DNA of 64,000 bases from contig NZ_JAJNFB010000005.1 of NCBI RefSeq assembly GCF_021043605.1, forward strand, positions 20,358 to 84,357, read 5' to 3'. The position numbers and the translations under genes were made by a program. Position 1 is the stretch's first letter; each line of letters starts with the position of its first letter. Below are positions 1 to 8,545 of the stretch, one piece after another. Source of the DNA: Borreliella americana. GTDB taxonomy: Bacteria > Spirochaetota > Spirochaetia > Borreliales > Borreliaceae. Under the pieces are notes generated by a model. The model did no database searches, was not told the DNA's origin, and saw nothing but the letters and a program-made list of their open reading frames with translations.

Positions 1-131
1 ACACCTTGAAAGATTCTAAGACAGAGATTACAAAGGAAGCTTTGGGTTTAAAAATTGCTGAAGATTTAGAAAATCGCTTTAATGTTCTTCATGCAGAGGG
101 TCATGAATTTTATAAAAAAAGCTTTTTATGA
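1..131 (+). CDS. C-terminal fragment of an unidentified protein
   Basis: An open frame enters from the left edge (first full codon at 3) and stops with TGA at 129-131, giving 42 residues with a charged helical look ending in KKSFL. There is no motif to identify it. In B31 the neighbour of the next gene is, as I recall, a putative glycerol-3-phosphate acyltransferase (BB0327). That assignment is by synteny only. The stop lies 20 bases before the ATG of the next gene on the same strand, so the two may be co-transcribed. Confidence 0.5.
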   Translation, partial: TLKDSKTEITKEALGLKIAEDLENRFNVLHAEGHEFYKKSFL

Positions 132-151
132 GCTAGGAATTTGATTACAAT

Positions 152-2968
152 ATGCCTGATTTAGATAAGATAATACAGTTTAAAAGAGAAATATTAGATA
201 ATCTTTCTAATGAAAGATTATCTAAGGAATCTTTTGGGGTGAGTATGGATGTTAAGCTTCCTGAGCCTGGAGAGAGTATTGTTCCTTGGATAGGTGAAGA
301 TCTTGCTTTAGAGGAAAATGATGATGAACTTGATTTAAATTTTATGCTTGATGCTCTTGAGAGTGAGGATAAATTGCCTTATTCTGACATTTTTAGTGAT
401 AATTTACCTTTAAGTGGTTCTGACTTAAGGGTTGATATGGACTCAGATCTTTCAACTTTAAATAATGATTTTGACGTTTCTTCTAGTGATTCTTTTGAGA
501 ATAATATTGACAAAGTTCTTGATGATAATTCTATTAATTTAGAATTTGCTTCTAAGCTTGATTTTGATAATTTAATCAATTCTTCAGAACTTAATTCTGA
601 GGAATTAATTAACAATCAAAGCAATAATAATTTTTTTAAAGCCAATAATGATTCTTCTGTTTCGGGGGATGATAATTTTTTGCAATCTAGTGAATTTAAT
701 AAATTGAATGAATTTAGTATTGGTAATGCGGCAAATGGTGAGAAGAACCAAACAGACGAACAATCAGAGATGTTTGCTGGAGATGGTTTAAATTTAGGTG
801 CTGATGAGGATGATTTTGAAAATGTTGCAGATGATTTTAAATTTTTAGAGTATGATCAAAATGCAAATTTTAAACGTTTCGAACTTAAGGTTAATTATCC
901 ATTATTTTTAAAACATTTAAATTCCTATCCTAGAAATTTAAGAATTGCAATTGCTGAGGCTTTAACTAAGGAGAATGTTTCAAGGTTCAAACTTGAAGCG
1001 TTAATTGATCTTGTTGAAAAAAATAAAAAAAGGTTGAAATTTATTGCTAAATTTGTAGGAGATATTGTTGGTCGATCTATTAAATTGCCTGTAATTTATT
1101 TTAAGGCGGAAGAATATAGCAAGCTTCAGCAAAAATTGAGCTATAGAGTTTCAAGGGCTTTACTGCCCTTAATAAAAATAGCTTCTCTTTTTGTTGTTTT
1201 AGTTTTAGTTTCTTTGTATCTTATAGTAGATGTAATATTTTTTTATGTTGCCTCTGAGAGCAAGTATAAAGAGGGTATAGAATCTATATACGCAAATAAA
1301 AGAGATCTTGCAAAAGCTATCTTTAGGGATGCTTATTATATTAGGCCTAATGATAAATGGTTTGTTAATTATGCTAAGGCGTTTGAAGACGTTAGAGATT
1401 TTGATAGTGCTGAAGAGAAGTATGAGGAATTGTTTACAATTGAGCCTTTTTCTAAAAATTCTACAAGCAGAAGGCGAAAAAAGTTTAATAAAGAAGGATA
1501 TATTTCGTACGCTTCTATGAAAATTAATCTTGGAGAGCACTCTGAGGCTAATTCAATACTTGATGAGGTTATATCTTATGATCTTTATGATTATGATGCT
1601 TTAGTATTAAAGGGAGATAATTATTTTAAATGGGCTAAGACAAATTCTAATTACTATAAAGATAGTATTAATAGCTATACAGTTGTGCTTTTTAAATATG
1701 GGCAAAAAAAGGAAATTTTATTTAAACTTTTTAATGCGTATATTGAAGCTAATTTAGATACCGAGTCTGACAATGTTAATAATTTTATTAAGTCAAATGA
1801 AATTTTAGATATTGATGAAGTTGTTTACACAAAATATGCTAAAAAGCTTGTAGACAAGTATATTTCTTTTGTGACTTATAATCAAAGAGCAAATAATCTT
1901 GCTATAAATTTAAATTATCTTAATGGGCAAACAAATTTATTGAATAAGGAATTTTCTAATTTTAAAAGAAATGATAGCAGAACTATTTTTAAGCTTGACA
2001 ATAATGTCAATATGAATTCAGAGATTGAATACATTCTCAGAAAAATATTAAATAAAAATCCCAATTACGACAAGGCACTTTTTGAAAGTGGAAGATATTC
2101 GTATTACATAGGAGATTTTAAAAAGGCCGAAGTTTATTTGCTTAAAGCGTTAAATAGTTTTAGGCATAAAAATTCAATTGAAGATGCTGAGGACAAGATA
2201 TTGGCTTATAAAATTTTAGCAGACATTTATGAAAAATCTCGAGATTCTCTTAGGGCTAGCAATATTATTGGCTTAGCCCTGAGTGATTATTCTTTTTATA
2301 AAAAACACAACCTTATAAAAGGATCTAAGGAAATTTCTTCAATTTATGAAAAGCAAGGTGATATTCTTAGATCTTTGAATGATTTTAAGTCTGCGATATC
2401 TTCTTACAAATTAGCAATAAATGAAGGCGTTGATTGTCCAGATGTTTACTATAAAGTTGGGCTGCTTAGTTACAAGGAAAATAATTATGATGATGCATTG
2501 AAATATTTATTTAAAGTAGAGAGCATGGCGGGGTTTTCAAGTAGTAACGAAGTTTTAAATTCTATTGCCTTAACTCTTTATAAAATGGGCGATTTTTTAG
2601 CTTCTAGGAGCTATTATTTAAGAGTTATGCAAAACTTAGAACTAGAGAAGGCCAATGTTTTGAATTTTAATCCCAAAGAAAACGATTATCATAAAACTCT
2701 TTTATTAAAAGAAATTGAGACTTATAATAATCTTGGGGTTGTAGAAGTAATGGCTTCTTTTTCATCAATAAGAGATACTAAACTTTTTAATTCTGGAGTT
2801 AGCAATTTAAGCGAATCAGCCAAGATTTTTGATATATTAAATAGGGATGAAGATATGGTAAAAAGCGTTAAAAAAGATCTTGCCAGTTTAAATCTCAGAA
2901 ATATTTTTAAAAATAGTTTTTCTAAATCAAATGTTTTATTTTATGAAAATTTATCTGAAAAACTTTAA
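152..2968 (+). CDS. flcA: Periplasmic flagellar collar protein FlcA, TPR protein
   Basis: This 938-residue protein has an acidic, Ser/Asn-rich and probably disordered N-terminal part (about 1-230), a conserved globular stretch (about 235-335), one transmembrane helix (about 340-367) and a long C-terminal part rich in TPR-like helical pairs (about 375-890). The topology suggests a cytoplasmic N-terminus and a periplasmic TPR region. It corresponds by synteny and architecture to BB0326 of B. burgdorferi, reported as FlcA, a component of the spirochaete-specific flagellar collar needed for stator assembly and for normal placement of periplasmic flagella. It is unlinked here to the main flagellar operon 27 kb downstream. 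The gene assignment rests on architecture and gene order; the function is from the literature on the orthologue. Confidence 0.85.
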   Translation: MPDLDKIIQFKREILDNLSNERLSKESFGVSMDVKLPEPGESIVPWIGEDLALEENDDELDLNFMLDALESEDKLPYSDIFSDNLPLSGSDLRVDMDSDLSTLNNDFDVSSSDSFENNIDKVLDDNSINLEFASKLDFDNLINSSELNSEELINNQSNNNFFKANNDSSVSGDDNFLQSSEFNKLNEFSIGNAANGEKNQTDEQSEMFAGDGLNLGADEDDFENVADDFKFLEYDQNANFKRFELKVNYPLFLKHLNSYPRNLRIAIAEALTKENVSRFKLEALIDLVEKNKKRLKFIAKFVGDIVGRSIKLPVIYFKAEEYSKLQQKLSYRVSRALLPLIKIASLFVVLVLVSLYLIVDVIFFYVASESKYKEGIESIYANKRDLAKAIFRDAYYIRPNDKWFVNYAKAFEDVRDFDSAEEKYEELFTIEPFSKNSTSRRRKKFNKEGYISYASMKINLGEHSEANSILDEVISYDLYDYDALVLKGDNYFKWAKTNSNYYKDSINSYTVVLFKYGQKKEILFKLFNAYIEANLDTESDNVNNFIKSNEILDIDEVVYTKYAKKLVDKYISFVTYNQRANNLAINLNYLNGQTNLLNKEFSNFKRNDSRTIFKLDNNVNMNSEIEYILRKILNKNPNYDKALFESGRYSYYIGDFKKAEVYLLKALNSFRHKNSIEDAEDKILAYKILADIYEKSRDSLRASNIIGLALSDYSFYKKHNLIKGSKEISSIYEKQGDILRSLNDFKSAISSYKLAINEGVDCPDVYYKVGLLSYKENNYDDALKYLFKVESMAGFSSSNEVLNSIALTLYKMGDFLASRSYYLRVMQNLELEKANVLNFNPKENDYHKTLLLKEIETYNNLGVVEVMASFSSIRDTKLFNSGVSNLSESAKIFDILNRDEDMVKSVKKDLASLNLRNIFKNSFSKSNVLFYENLSEKL

Positions 2969-3019
2969 TTATAGATCTTGTTGATTGTTTTTGAGTTATT
3001 TATGAGGTCGGGTTTCCTT

Positions 3020-4129
3020 ATGAAGAAAATTTTTTTGTTTTTTTTTATTAGTTTTTATTTGTTTGGGTTTGGAGATAATTCTTTGAAAATAGGGATTGAT
3101 GATGTTTATGTTGAGGCTCATGAAGAGGGATTTCATCTTTTTATTAGAAAAAAACCTGCGATCAAGTCAGTAATATTGACAGAGTCTTTTGAAATTCCTG
3201 ATAAGAAAAAAGATGTGGCCACTTATTCATTTCGAACATTAAGCTACAATAAGGTTAATGGAGATGAAATTCGAATTTTAAATGGAAGAGTTATTAAGAA
3301 TAAAGAACTTTTATCATTGACATCTTCTACCCCTGTTCCTAATAAAAAGTTTGGAGAAGCTTTTCATATATTGATTCCAAAAAAATTAAAATATGGATTT
3401 CCGAATTTTTCAACAAGAAGTGGTGAGATTGACTTAGAAATATTAAAAAACAAAAAAGAACCCTTTTGGTTTTCTATAAGATCTTTTGAGAAAAAATATA
3501 ATGATTATATGGGCAGGTATCAAGACAATGCTTATGAATTGCTTTTTAATGATGATCAAAATCAGAGAAAAATTGAATTTAATGAATTAAAGGATACTTT
3601 TACAAAATTTTCAGATGAGGTTGTTATTGCTAATAATGGTATTGATATTGTTGATAAAATAAACAAAATTTTAAAAAACTCAGAAGATCCGGTTTATGAT
3701 TTAGATTTAGTGCTTGTTGTTGATGTTACTGATAGTATGAAAAGCAATATTGAGATTCTAAAAGAACATTTGTTTTCAATAATAGAGCCTCAACTTCAAA
3801 AATTTAAATCCTATAGAATAGGTCTTGTTTTTTATAAAGACTATCTTGAAGATTTTTTAACCAAAGCTTTTGATTTTAATACTATTCCTTATTTAAATAA
3901 TATTCTTAAGTATGTTAATGTTGGTGGCGGTGGGGATTATCCAGAAGCTGTGTTTGAGGGGATTGATGCTGCTGTGACCCAGTTTGATTGGCGAGCAGAA
4001 AGAAGATTTATTATTGTTATAGGAGATGCTCCTCCTCATGAGTATCCAAGAGGGTCTATTGTTTATAAAGACGTTGTTAATTCTGCAAAGGAAAAAGATA
4101 TTACAATTTATGGAATAATATTCCAGTAA
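3020..4129 (+). CDS. Exported von Willebrand factor A domain protein
   Basis: From the ATG at 3020 this is 369 residues with a Sec signal peptide (Lys-Lys then a Phe-rich core, about residues 1-18). Longer in-frame starts exist (TTG 2978, ATG 3002), but they only add residues in front of the signal peptide. The C-terminal third (about 230-369) is a vWA domain. It has the metal-site motif D-V-T-D-S after a hydrophobic strand, a GGGGDYPEA segment and a later GDAPPH strand, which matches MIDAS-type metal binding with Thr in place of the first Ser. The first 200 residues are unrecognised. The gene is convergent with the following bamD-like gene, with a 21-base gap. It is equivalent to BB0325. The substrate or partner is unknown; a periplasmic adhesion or assembly role is only inference. 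Confidence 0.7.
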   Translation: MKKIFLFFFISFYLFGFGDNSLKIGIDDVYVEAHEEGFHLFIRKKPAIKSVILTESFEIPDKKKDVATYSFRTLSYNKVNGDEIRILNGRVIKNKELLSLTSSTPVPNKKFGEAFHILIPKKLKYGFPNFSTRSGEIDLEILKNKKEPFWFSIRSFEKKYNDYMGRYQDNAYELLFNDDQNQRKIEFNELKDTFTKFSDEVVIANNGIDIVDKINKILKNSEDPVYDLDLVLVVDVTDSMKSNIEILKEHLFSIIEPQLQKFKSYRIGLVFYKDYLEDFLTKAFDFNTIPYLNNILKYVNVGGGGDYPEAVFEGIDAAVTQFDWRAERRFIIVIGDAPPHEYPRGSIVYKDVVNSAKEKDITIYGIIFQ

Positions 4130-4150
4130 AAATTTTTATTTCTTAAATTA

Positions 4151-4510
4151 TTATTTTTTATTATTTTCTATTTTATTTAATATTTTTTTAGCTAAAGGTT
4201 TAATCCATTTAGGCGTTTCCAGATTATTTTCTATTAACTCTTCAAAGATTTTTTTTGCTTTTTCTGTTTTGTTTGTTGTATAGTATATGAATGCAATTTC
4301 ATATTTACCAGTAGCAACTATATTTGGATTGTTAGCGAAATTTTGAATCATTTTTTCGTATGCTTTTAAAGCAGAGTTATAGTCATTGACATTGACAGCT
4401 TTTTGAGCTTCTCTGAGATAAACCCTATAAGGGGTTTCTTTTGTTAATTTTTTTAAGTTAATTGTGTAGCAGGAAATAAGTATTAAGTTTAGTAATATTA
4501 GCTTTTTCAT
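4151..4510 (-). CDS. bamD: BamD-like TPR lipoprotein of the outer-membrane assembly machinery
   Basis: This 119-residue protein has a short lipoprotein signal ending in the lipobox L-I-S-C (Cys14) and about 90 residues of TPR-like helices. It is much shorter than enteric BamD (about 245 residues). It corresponds by position to BB0324, reported as a BamD-like partner of BamA (BB0795) in B. burgdorferi, where it acts on the periplasmic face of the outer membrane in beta-barrel insertion. It lies downstream of the LysM lipoprotein gene on the same strand but is separated from it by a strong terminator, so it probably has its own promoter. The functional name is from the literature; the sequence alone shows only a small TPR lipoprotein. 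Confidence 0.75.
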   Translation of the reverse strand: MKKLILLNLILISCYTINLKKLTKETPYRVYLREAQKAVNVNDYNSALKAYEKMIQNFANNPNIVATGKYEIAFIYYTTNKTEKAKKIFEELIENNLETPKWIKPLAKKILNKIENNKK

Positions 4511-4565
4511 TTTTTGTCTCTTTTAGATTGTTTTTATTACTTAATTTTATTAGATATAAAATAAG

Positions 4566-4591
4566 AAAGCAAGGTTTAGAAGCCTTGCTTT
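4566..4591 (-). terminator. Rho-independent terminator after the LysM lipoprotein gene
   Basis: There is a perfect 9-bp stem (AAAGCAAGG at 4566-4574, CCTTGCTTT at 4583-4591) with an 8-base loop, GC-richer than its surroundings. It sits 15 bases past the stop of the minus-strand gene ending at 4606. On the minus strand it is followed by a T-rich run broken by one C and one A. Position and shape fit an intrinsic terminator that separates the two lipoprotein genes. Confidence 0.75.
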
Positions 4592-4605
4592 ATGATTGTT
4601 TTTGC

Positions 4606-5754
<1,149 letters not shown>

Positions 5755-5778
5755 CTAATAACTTGGCTTCTATTATTT

Positions 5779-5818
5779 TTAAAGTAAGAATCTTCAAACA
5801 TTAAAGTTCTTACTTTAA
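5779..5818. repeat. 12-bp perfect inverted repeat in the divergent promoter region
   Basis: The arms TTAAAGTAAGAA (5779-5790) and TTCTTACTTTAA (5807-5818) pair perfectly around a 16-base loop. The repeat lies 37 bases upstream of the minus-strand LysM lipoprotein gene and about 135 bases upstream of the FecR-like gene. If the minus promoter at 5825-5853 is right, the hairpin would form at the very 5' end of that mRNA. It could also be a dimeric-repressor operator. No poly-T follows in either direction, so a terminator is less likely. Confidence 0.7.
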
Positions 5819-5824
5819 CTATCT

Positions 5825-5853
5825 TTATTATTATAGCAATTATAGTATGTCAA
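5825..5853 (-). promoter_or_regulatory. Candidate sigma-70 promoter for the LysM lipoprotein gene
   Basis: On the minus strand a perfect TTGACA occupies 5853-5848. At 17-base spacing a weak -10 (TAATAA) lies at 5830-5825, and a perfect TATAAT sits at 5835-5830 with only 12-base spacing. The -35 is convincing but the exact -10 is not. The predicted start would fall near 5818, the edge of the inverted repeat. Confidence 0.4.
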
Positions 5854-5953
5854 TAAAAACTTAATATTTTTAATTCTTAAACTAAATTATACTTCTTTTT
5901 TACAATTGTTCAAAGTATAATAAATTTATATAAAACAAGGTATAATTAAATTT

Positions 5954-6013
5954 ATGAGTTTTTCAAAGATCAGGAGAACTATATTTTTAGAATATATCAT
6001 TTTATCCTTTTGA
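5954..6013 (+). other. Displaced start and first half of the signal peptide of the FecR-like gene
   Basis: ATG at 5954 opens a 19-codon frame that stops at TGA 6011-6013. It encodes a typical signal-peptide start: Lys-Ile-Arg-Arg, then a hydrophobic run ending I-I-L-S-F. The next frame takes over at TTG 6010 and continues hydrophobic (ILLSSRALFS). One extra T in the run TTTTG at 6008-6012 would join both into a normal signal peptide. An AAGG lies upstream at 5937-5940. This is best read as a one-base frameshift or sequence error. Confidence 0.6.
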
Positions 6014-7077
6014 TATTGCTTTCAAGTAGAGCTTTATTTTCTCAAGTGGCAGTTGTAAAAGAAATAGAAGGTAAAGTTAGTGTTGTTAGAAATACATTTC
6101 CTGTTAAGTTGGGTTTAGATGACGAAATTTTTGAATATGATTTTATTGAGGTTGGAGAAAATTCAAAGCTTAAAATAAATTTATATGAAATAAATGGTAT
6201 TTCTGCAGATTTAATTTTTTATTCCAATACAAATAGTTTTGTGTTTTATTCTTCTCTTAAGGATTTGCAAGATGCAAAAGTATATTTATTTAGAGGGAGT
6301 GTTGATGCTATAATTCATAACATTGTTAAAGGATCTTCATTTTCTGTTATAATAGATGAAAATTTGTTTAAAGTCGAAAATACTTCAAAATTTTATGTCA
6401 ATAGCGATTATTTTAATAATTGTTTTATTAATGTTTACAAGGGTAGTAGCATAAGGCACATTAATAAAGCCGAATATTTAATTTCTCCAAATACCAGTCT
6501 TTTGCTTTTTAATGGAAATTCTTTTTTACACAAAGTTAATGAGGGCACTTTAAAGGGTGTTAATCAAAATTTTATAAGGATGGCTAAAGATAATTTTATG
6601 TCTTTAAATAAAAGGTTTTTATATTTTTTTATTTTAAAATATATTGAAGATAGTTTTAGATTCAACTTTATGTATAATTATTTAATGAAAGATTTTAAAT
6701 TTAGTTCTATATATTCAAAGTGGAGTCTGGAAGATAAAAATTATAGGCTTGGTAACAGGGTTGATATGATTAAAAATGTTAATTATTTAAAGGGTAGAAT
6801 CGGAGTGCTTTTTAATAATTTTGTTGATTTGGCTAATAGATTTTATTTTGTGGATGATGTTTTGAAATATTTTTCTAATTTTTTCGATAATTCAATAACC
6901 GTTAACGGGCCCATTTCAAAATTTTTAAAAGATTACAAAGCTAATAAAAATTTTTTAAAAAATAAGTTTTTTAAAACAATCCATTCTTTAAAGATGTATT
7001 TAAGACGCTCAAATGATGATATTACTAGCAATTTAAATGTTAATGAATTGTATTTATTGCGTCCTAGAGAGTTTTGA
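6010..7077 (+). CDS. FecR-like domain protein with signal peptide split by a frameshift
   Basis: As read, translation would begin at TTG 6010 and give 355 residues starting in the middle of a signal peptide core. Residues about 12-120 look like a FecR domain, with an opening G-K-V-S-V-V strand, an L-G-L-D-D-E-I turn and a G-E-N-S-K-L-K-I strand. These domains are found in periplasmic proteins. The C-terminal two thirds is helical, Lys/Phe/Asn-rich and unrecognised. There is no good ribosome site before TTG 6010, whereas ATG 5954 in another frame supplies the missing N-terminus. Equivalent to BB0322. It is probably exported; the role is unknown. If the frameshift is real, the protein may be poorly made or retained in the cytoplasm. 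Confidence 0.65.
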   Translation: MILLSSRALFSQVAVVKEIEGKVSVVRNTFPVKLGLDDEIFEYDFIEVGENSKLKINLYEINGISADLIFYSNTNSFVFYSSLKDLQDAKVYLFRGSVDAIIHNIVKGSSFSVIIDENLFKVENTSKFYVNSDYFNNCFINVYKGSSIRHINKAEYLISPNTSLLLFNGNSFLHKVNEGTLKGVNQNFIRMAKDNFMSLNKRFLYFFILKYIEDSFRFNFMYNYLMKDFKFSSIYSKWSLEDKNYRLGNRVDMIKNVNYLKGRIGVLFNNFVDLANRFYFVDDVLKYFSNFFDNSITVNGPISKFLKDYKANKNFLKNKFFKTIHSLKMYLRRSNDDITSNLNVNELYLLRPREF

Positions 7078-7089
7078 TTTTTATGTATT

Positions 7090-7108
7090 TAACTTTATGT
7101 TAAAGTTA
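7090..7108 (+). terminator. Weak hairpin after the FecR-like gene
   Basis: The 8-bp arms TAACTTTA (7090-7097) and TAAAGTTA (7101-7108) with a 3-base loop are followed by TTTGTT. The position just past a stop fits a terminator, but the stem is almost all A/T and the T tail is short. It may only attenuate. Confidence 0.35.
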
Positions 7109-7121
7109 TTTGTTAGATGAC

Positions 7122-7331
7122 ATGATATATTTTTTGAAAATTCAAATAGAAAAAATTAACACATTTTTTTTTATTAGCTATTTCAAACTATTAATATCGA
7201 GCATTTTTAAAAAAATAAAAAATTTTAAAATTTTATTATATTATCCAACGGAATTTAAAATTCACATTCATAATTTGCTTAATATTTTATTAAATTTCGG
7301 TTCAGAATTTTTTACCAAAATTGTATCATAA
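7122..7331 (+). CDS. Small hypothetical protein, doubtful
   Basis: An open frame of 69 codons from ATG 7122 (TTG 7110 is also possible). The composition is almost only Phe, Ile, Leu, Lys and Asn, which random AT-rich DNA also gives, and there is no clear ribosome site. In its favour, it fills the gap exactly, ends at 7331 in the ribosome site of the next small gene, and B31 has, as I recall, small genes annotated at this place (BB0320-BB0321). It is basic and amphipathic, with no recognised domain. Confidence 0.35.
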   Translation: MIYFLKIQIEKINTFFFISYFKLLISSIFKKIKNFKILLYYPTEFKIHIHNLLNILLNFGSEFFTKIVS

Positions 7332-7340
7332 GGGAAAAAA

Positions 7341-7457
7341 ATGTATTCTTCAGTTGTTAGGATAATTAATTTTTTAATTAGTTTTGGTGGTTTTATTTTT
7401 TATAGCTTGTTATTGATCTTTTTTTATTTGATTTTTATGGCATTAAATGGAATTTAA
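7341..7457 (+). CDS. Small single-span membrane protein (38 aa)
   Basis: ATG 7341 is preceded by TAAGGG at 7329-7334, a good ribosome site at normal spacing. The product has 38 residues: a short polar start, then one long hydrophobic helix from about residue 8 to 34 with Gly-Gly in the middle, and a stop (TAA TAA) at 7455-7460. No family is recognised. It lies directly ahead of the ABC importer operon, so it could be a small transporter-associated subunit, but that is a guess from position only. Confidence 0.5.
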   Translation: MYSSVVRIINFLISFGGFIFYSLLLIFFYLIFMALNGI

Positions 7458-7492
7458 TAATAATTAAATTAATAAAAGGATGTTTTATTTTT

Positions 7493-8545
7493 ATGAGTAA
7501 AAATGTGTTTTTTAAAGGGTTTTGGATTTTATTTACGATATTTCATTTATATTTATTTGTTTATTTAATTTTTTTCAAGAAGCGAAAGGTTGATATTTCT
7601 AATAAAACTAATATTGCTTTATTTATTCCCGGGATTATTTCAGGATCTCCATCTTATAAAGAAATGTATGATTCTTTGTTTGAATTTAAAAAAAAGCACG
7701 AAAATCTTGAAATTAAAGTTTTAGAGGCTGGATTTAATCAAAGCGAGTGGATAGAAATGCTTGAAAAACTATTAACCTCAAAAAAATATGATTTTTTAAT
7801 AACTACAAATAATGCTATGCAATACATTGTCGATAATGTTTCAAGTAATTATCCTCATACCAGGTTTCTCATTTTTGATTCTTTGGTCAAAAACACTAAC
7901 AAGAAAGTTTATTCAGTTTCTTATAATGTTGCAGAAGAGGCTTATATTTTAGGGTATTATGTGGGTCTTTTTTTAAAGGAATTTATTAAATCTGGCTTTG
8001 GGAATGCTGCTTTGATTGCGGGTCAAAATTATCCTGTTATGAGTGATTATATTTATCGTTATTTCAAAAAAGGAATTCTTGATACTGGCATGAGATCTGA
8101 AGTTTATTATCGAGTTTTGGGCAATTGGCATGATAGTAATTTAGCTAAATTGTTATCAGACTCTTTGATTAAAGATTCGGGGGTTTTGGTAATACTTCCT
8201 ATTGTGGGATCTGCTGTTGAAGGAGTGCTTTCCTCTGTTAGAGAGAATAATGTCTCTGCGGTTCTATTTGATAGCGAAGATTATTTGGATAATAAAGAAA
8301 ATATTATTGGTTCGGGAATTACAAATCAAAAATATTATGTTTCATATATTTTAGATAAGGCTCTTAAGTCAGAGATTAACTATGGGAATTCTGATATTTT
8401 TGGCATAAAACATAAAGGAGTTTTGTTTAATATTACAAATGTTTTTTATTTGGAGCGAACCAGTCAAAAGTTAAAAGAAGATCTTTTAAGAAAAATAGAA
8501 GAGGTTGGTGCAAATGGTATAAAAATTAATTTGGAACAAAATTAA
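7493..8545 (+). CDS. Bmp/Med-family ABC substrate-binding protein with an N-terminal membrane anchor
   Basis: This 350-residue protein has a hydrophobic N-terminal helix (about 9-28) followed by Lys-Lys-Arg-Lys and a two-lobe periplasmic binding fold. Strands such as N-I-A-L-F-I-P-G and A-A-L-I-A-G-Q, the central V-S-Y-N-V-A-E-E-A-Y-I-L-G-Y segment and the G-N-A-A-L-I-A-G motif are typical of the BmpA/TmpC basic membrane protein family, which binds purine nucleosides. Unlike BmpA it has no lipobox Cys, so it is probably held in the inner membrane by an uncleaved helix. It is the first gene of the importer; its TAA overlaps the next ATG by one base (TAATG). Equivalent to BB0319. The ligand is inferred from the family. 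Confidence 0.8.
   Translation: MSKNVFFKGFWILFTIFHLYLFVYLIFFKKRKVDISNKTNIALFIPGIISGSPSYKEMYDSLFEFKKKHENLEIKVLEAGFNQSEWIEMLEKLLTSKKYDFLITTNNAMQYIVDNVSSNYPHTRFLIFDSLVKNTNKKVYSVSYNVAEEAYILGYYVGLFLKEFIKSGFGNAALIAGQNYPVMSDYIYRYFKKGILDTGMRSEVYYRVLGNWHDSNLAKLLSDSLIKDSGVLVILPIVGSAVEGVLSSVRENNVSAVLFDSEDYLDNKENIIGSGITNQKYYVSYILDKALKSEINYGNSDIFGIKHKGVLFNITNVFYLERTSQKLKEDLLRKIEEVGANGIKINLEQN

Noticed and set aside
379..615. Open frame of 78 codons on the minus strand inside flcA
   Set aside because: It mirrors the repetitive acidic coding of flcA, has no ribosome site and encodes low-complexity Ser/Glu/Leu sequence.
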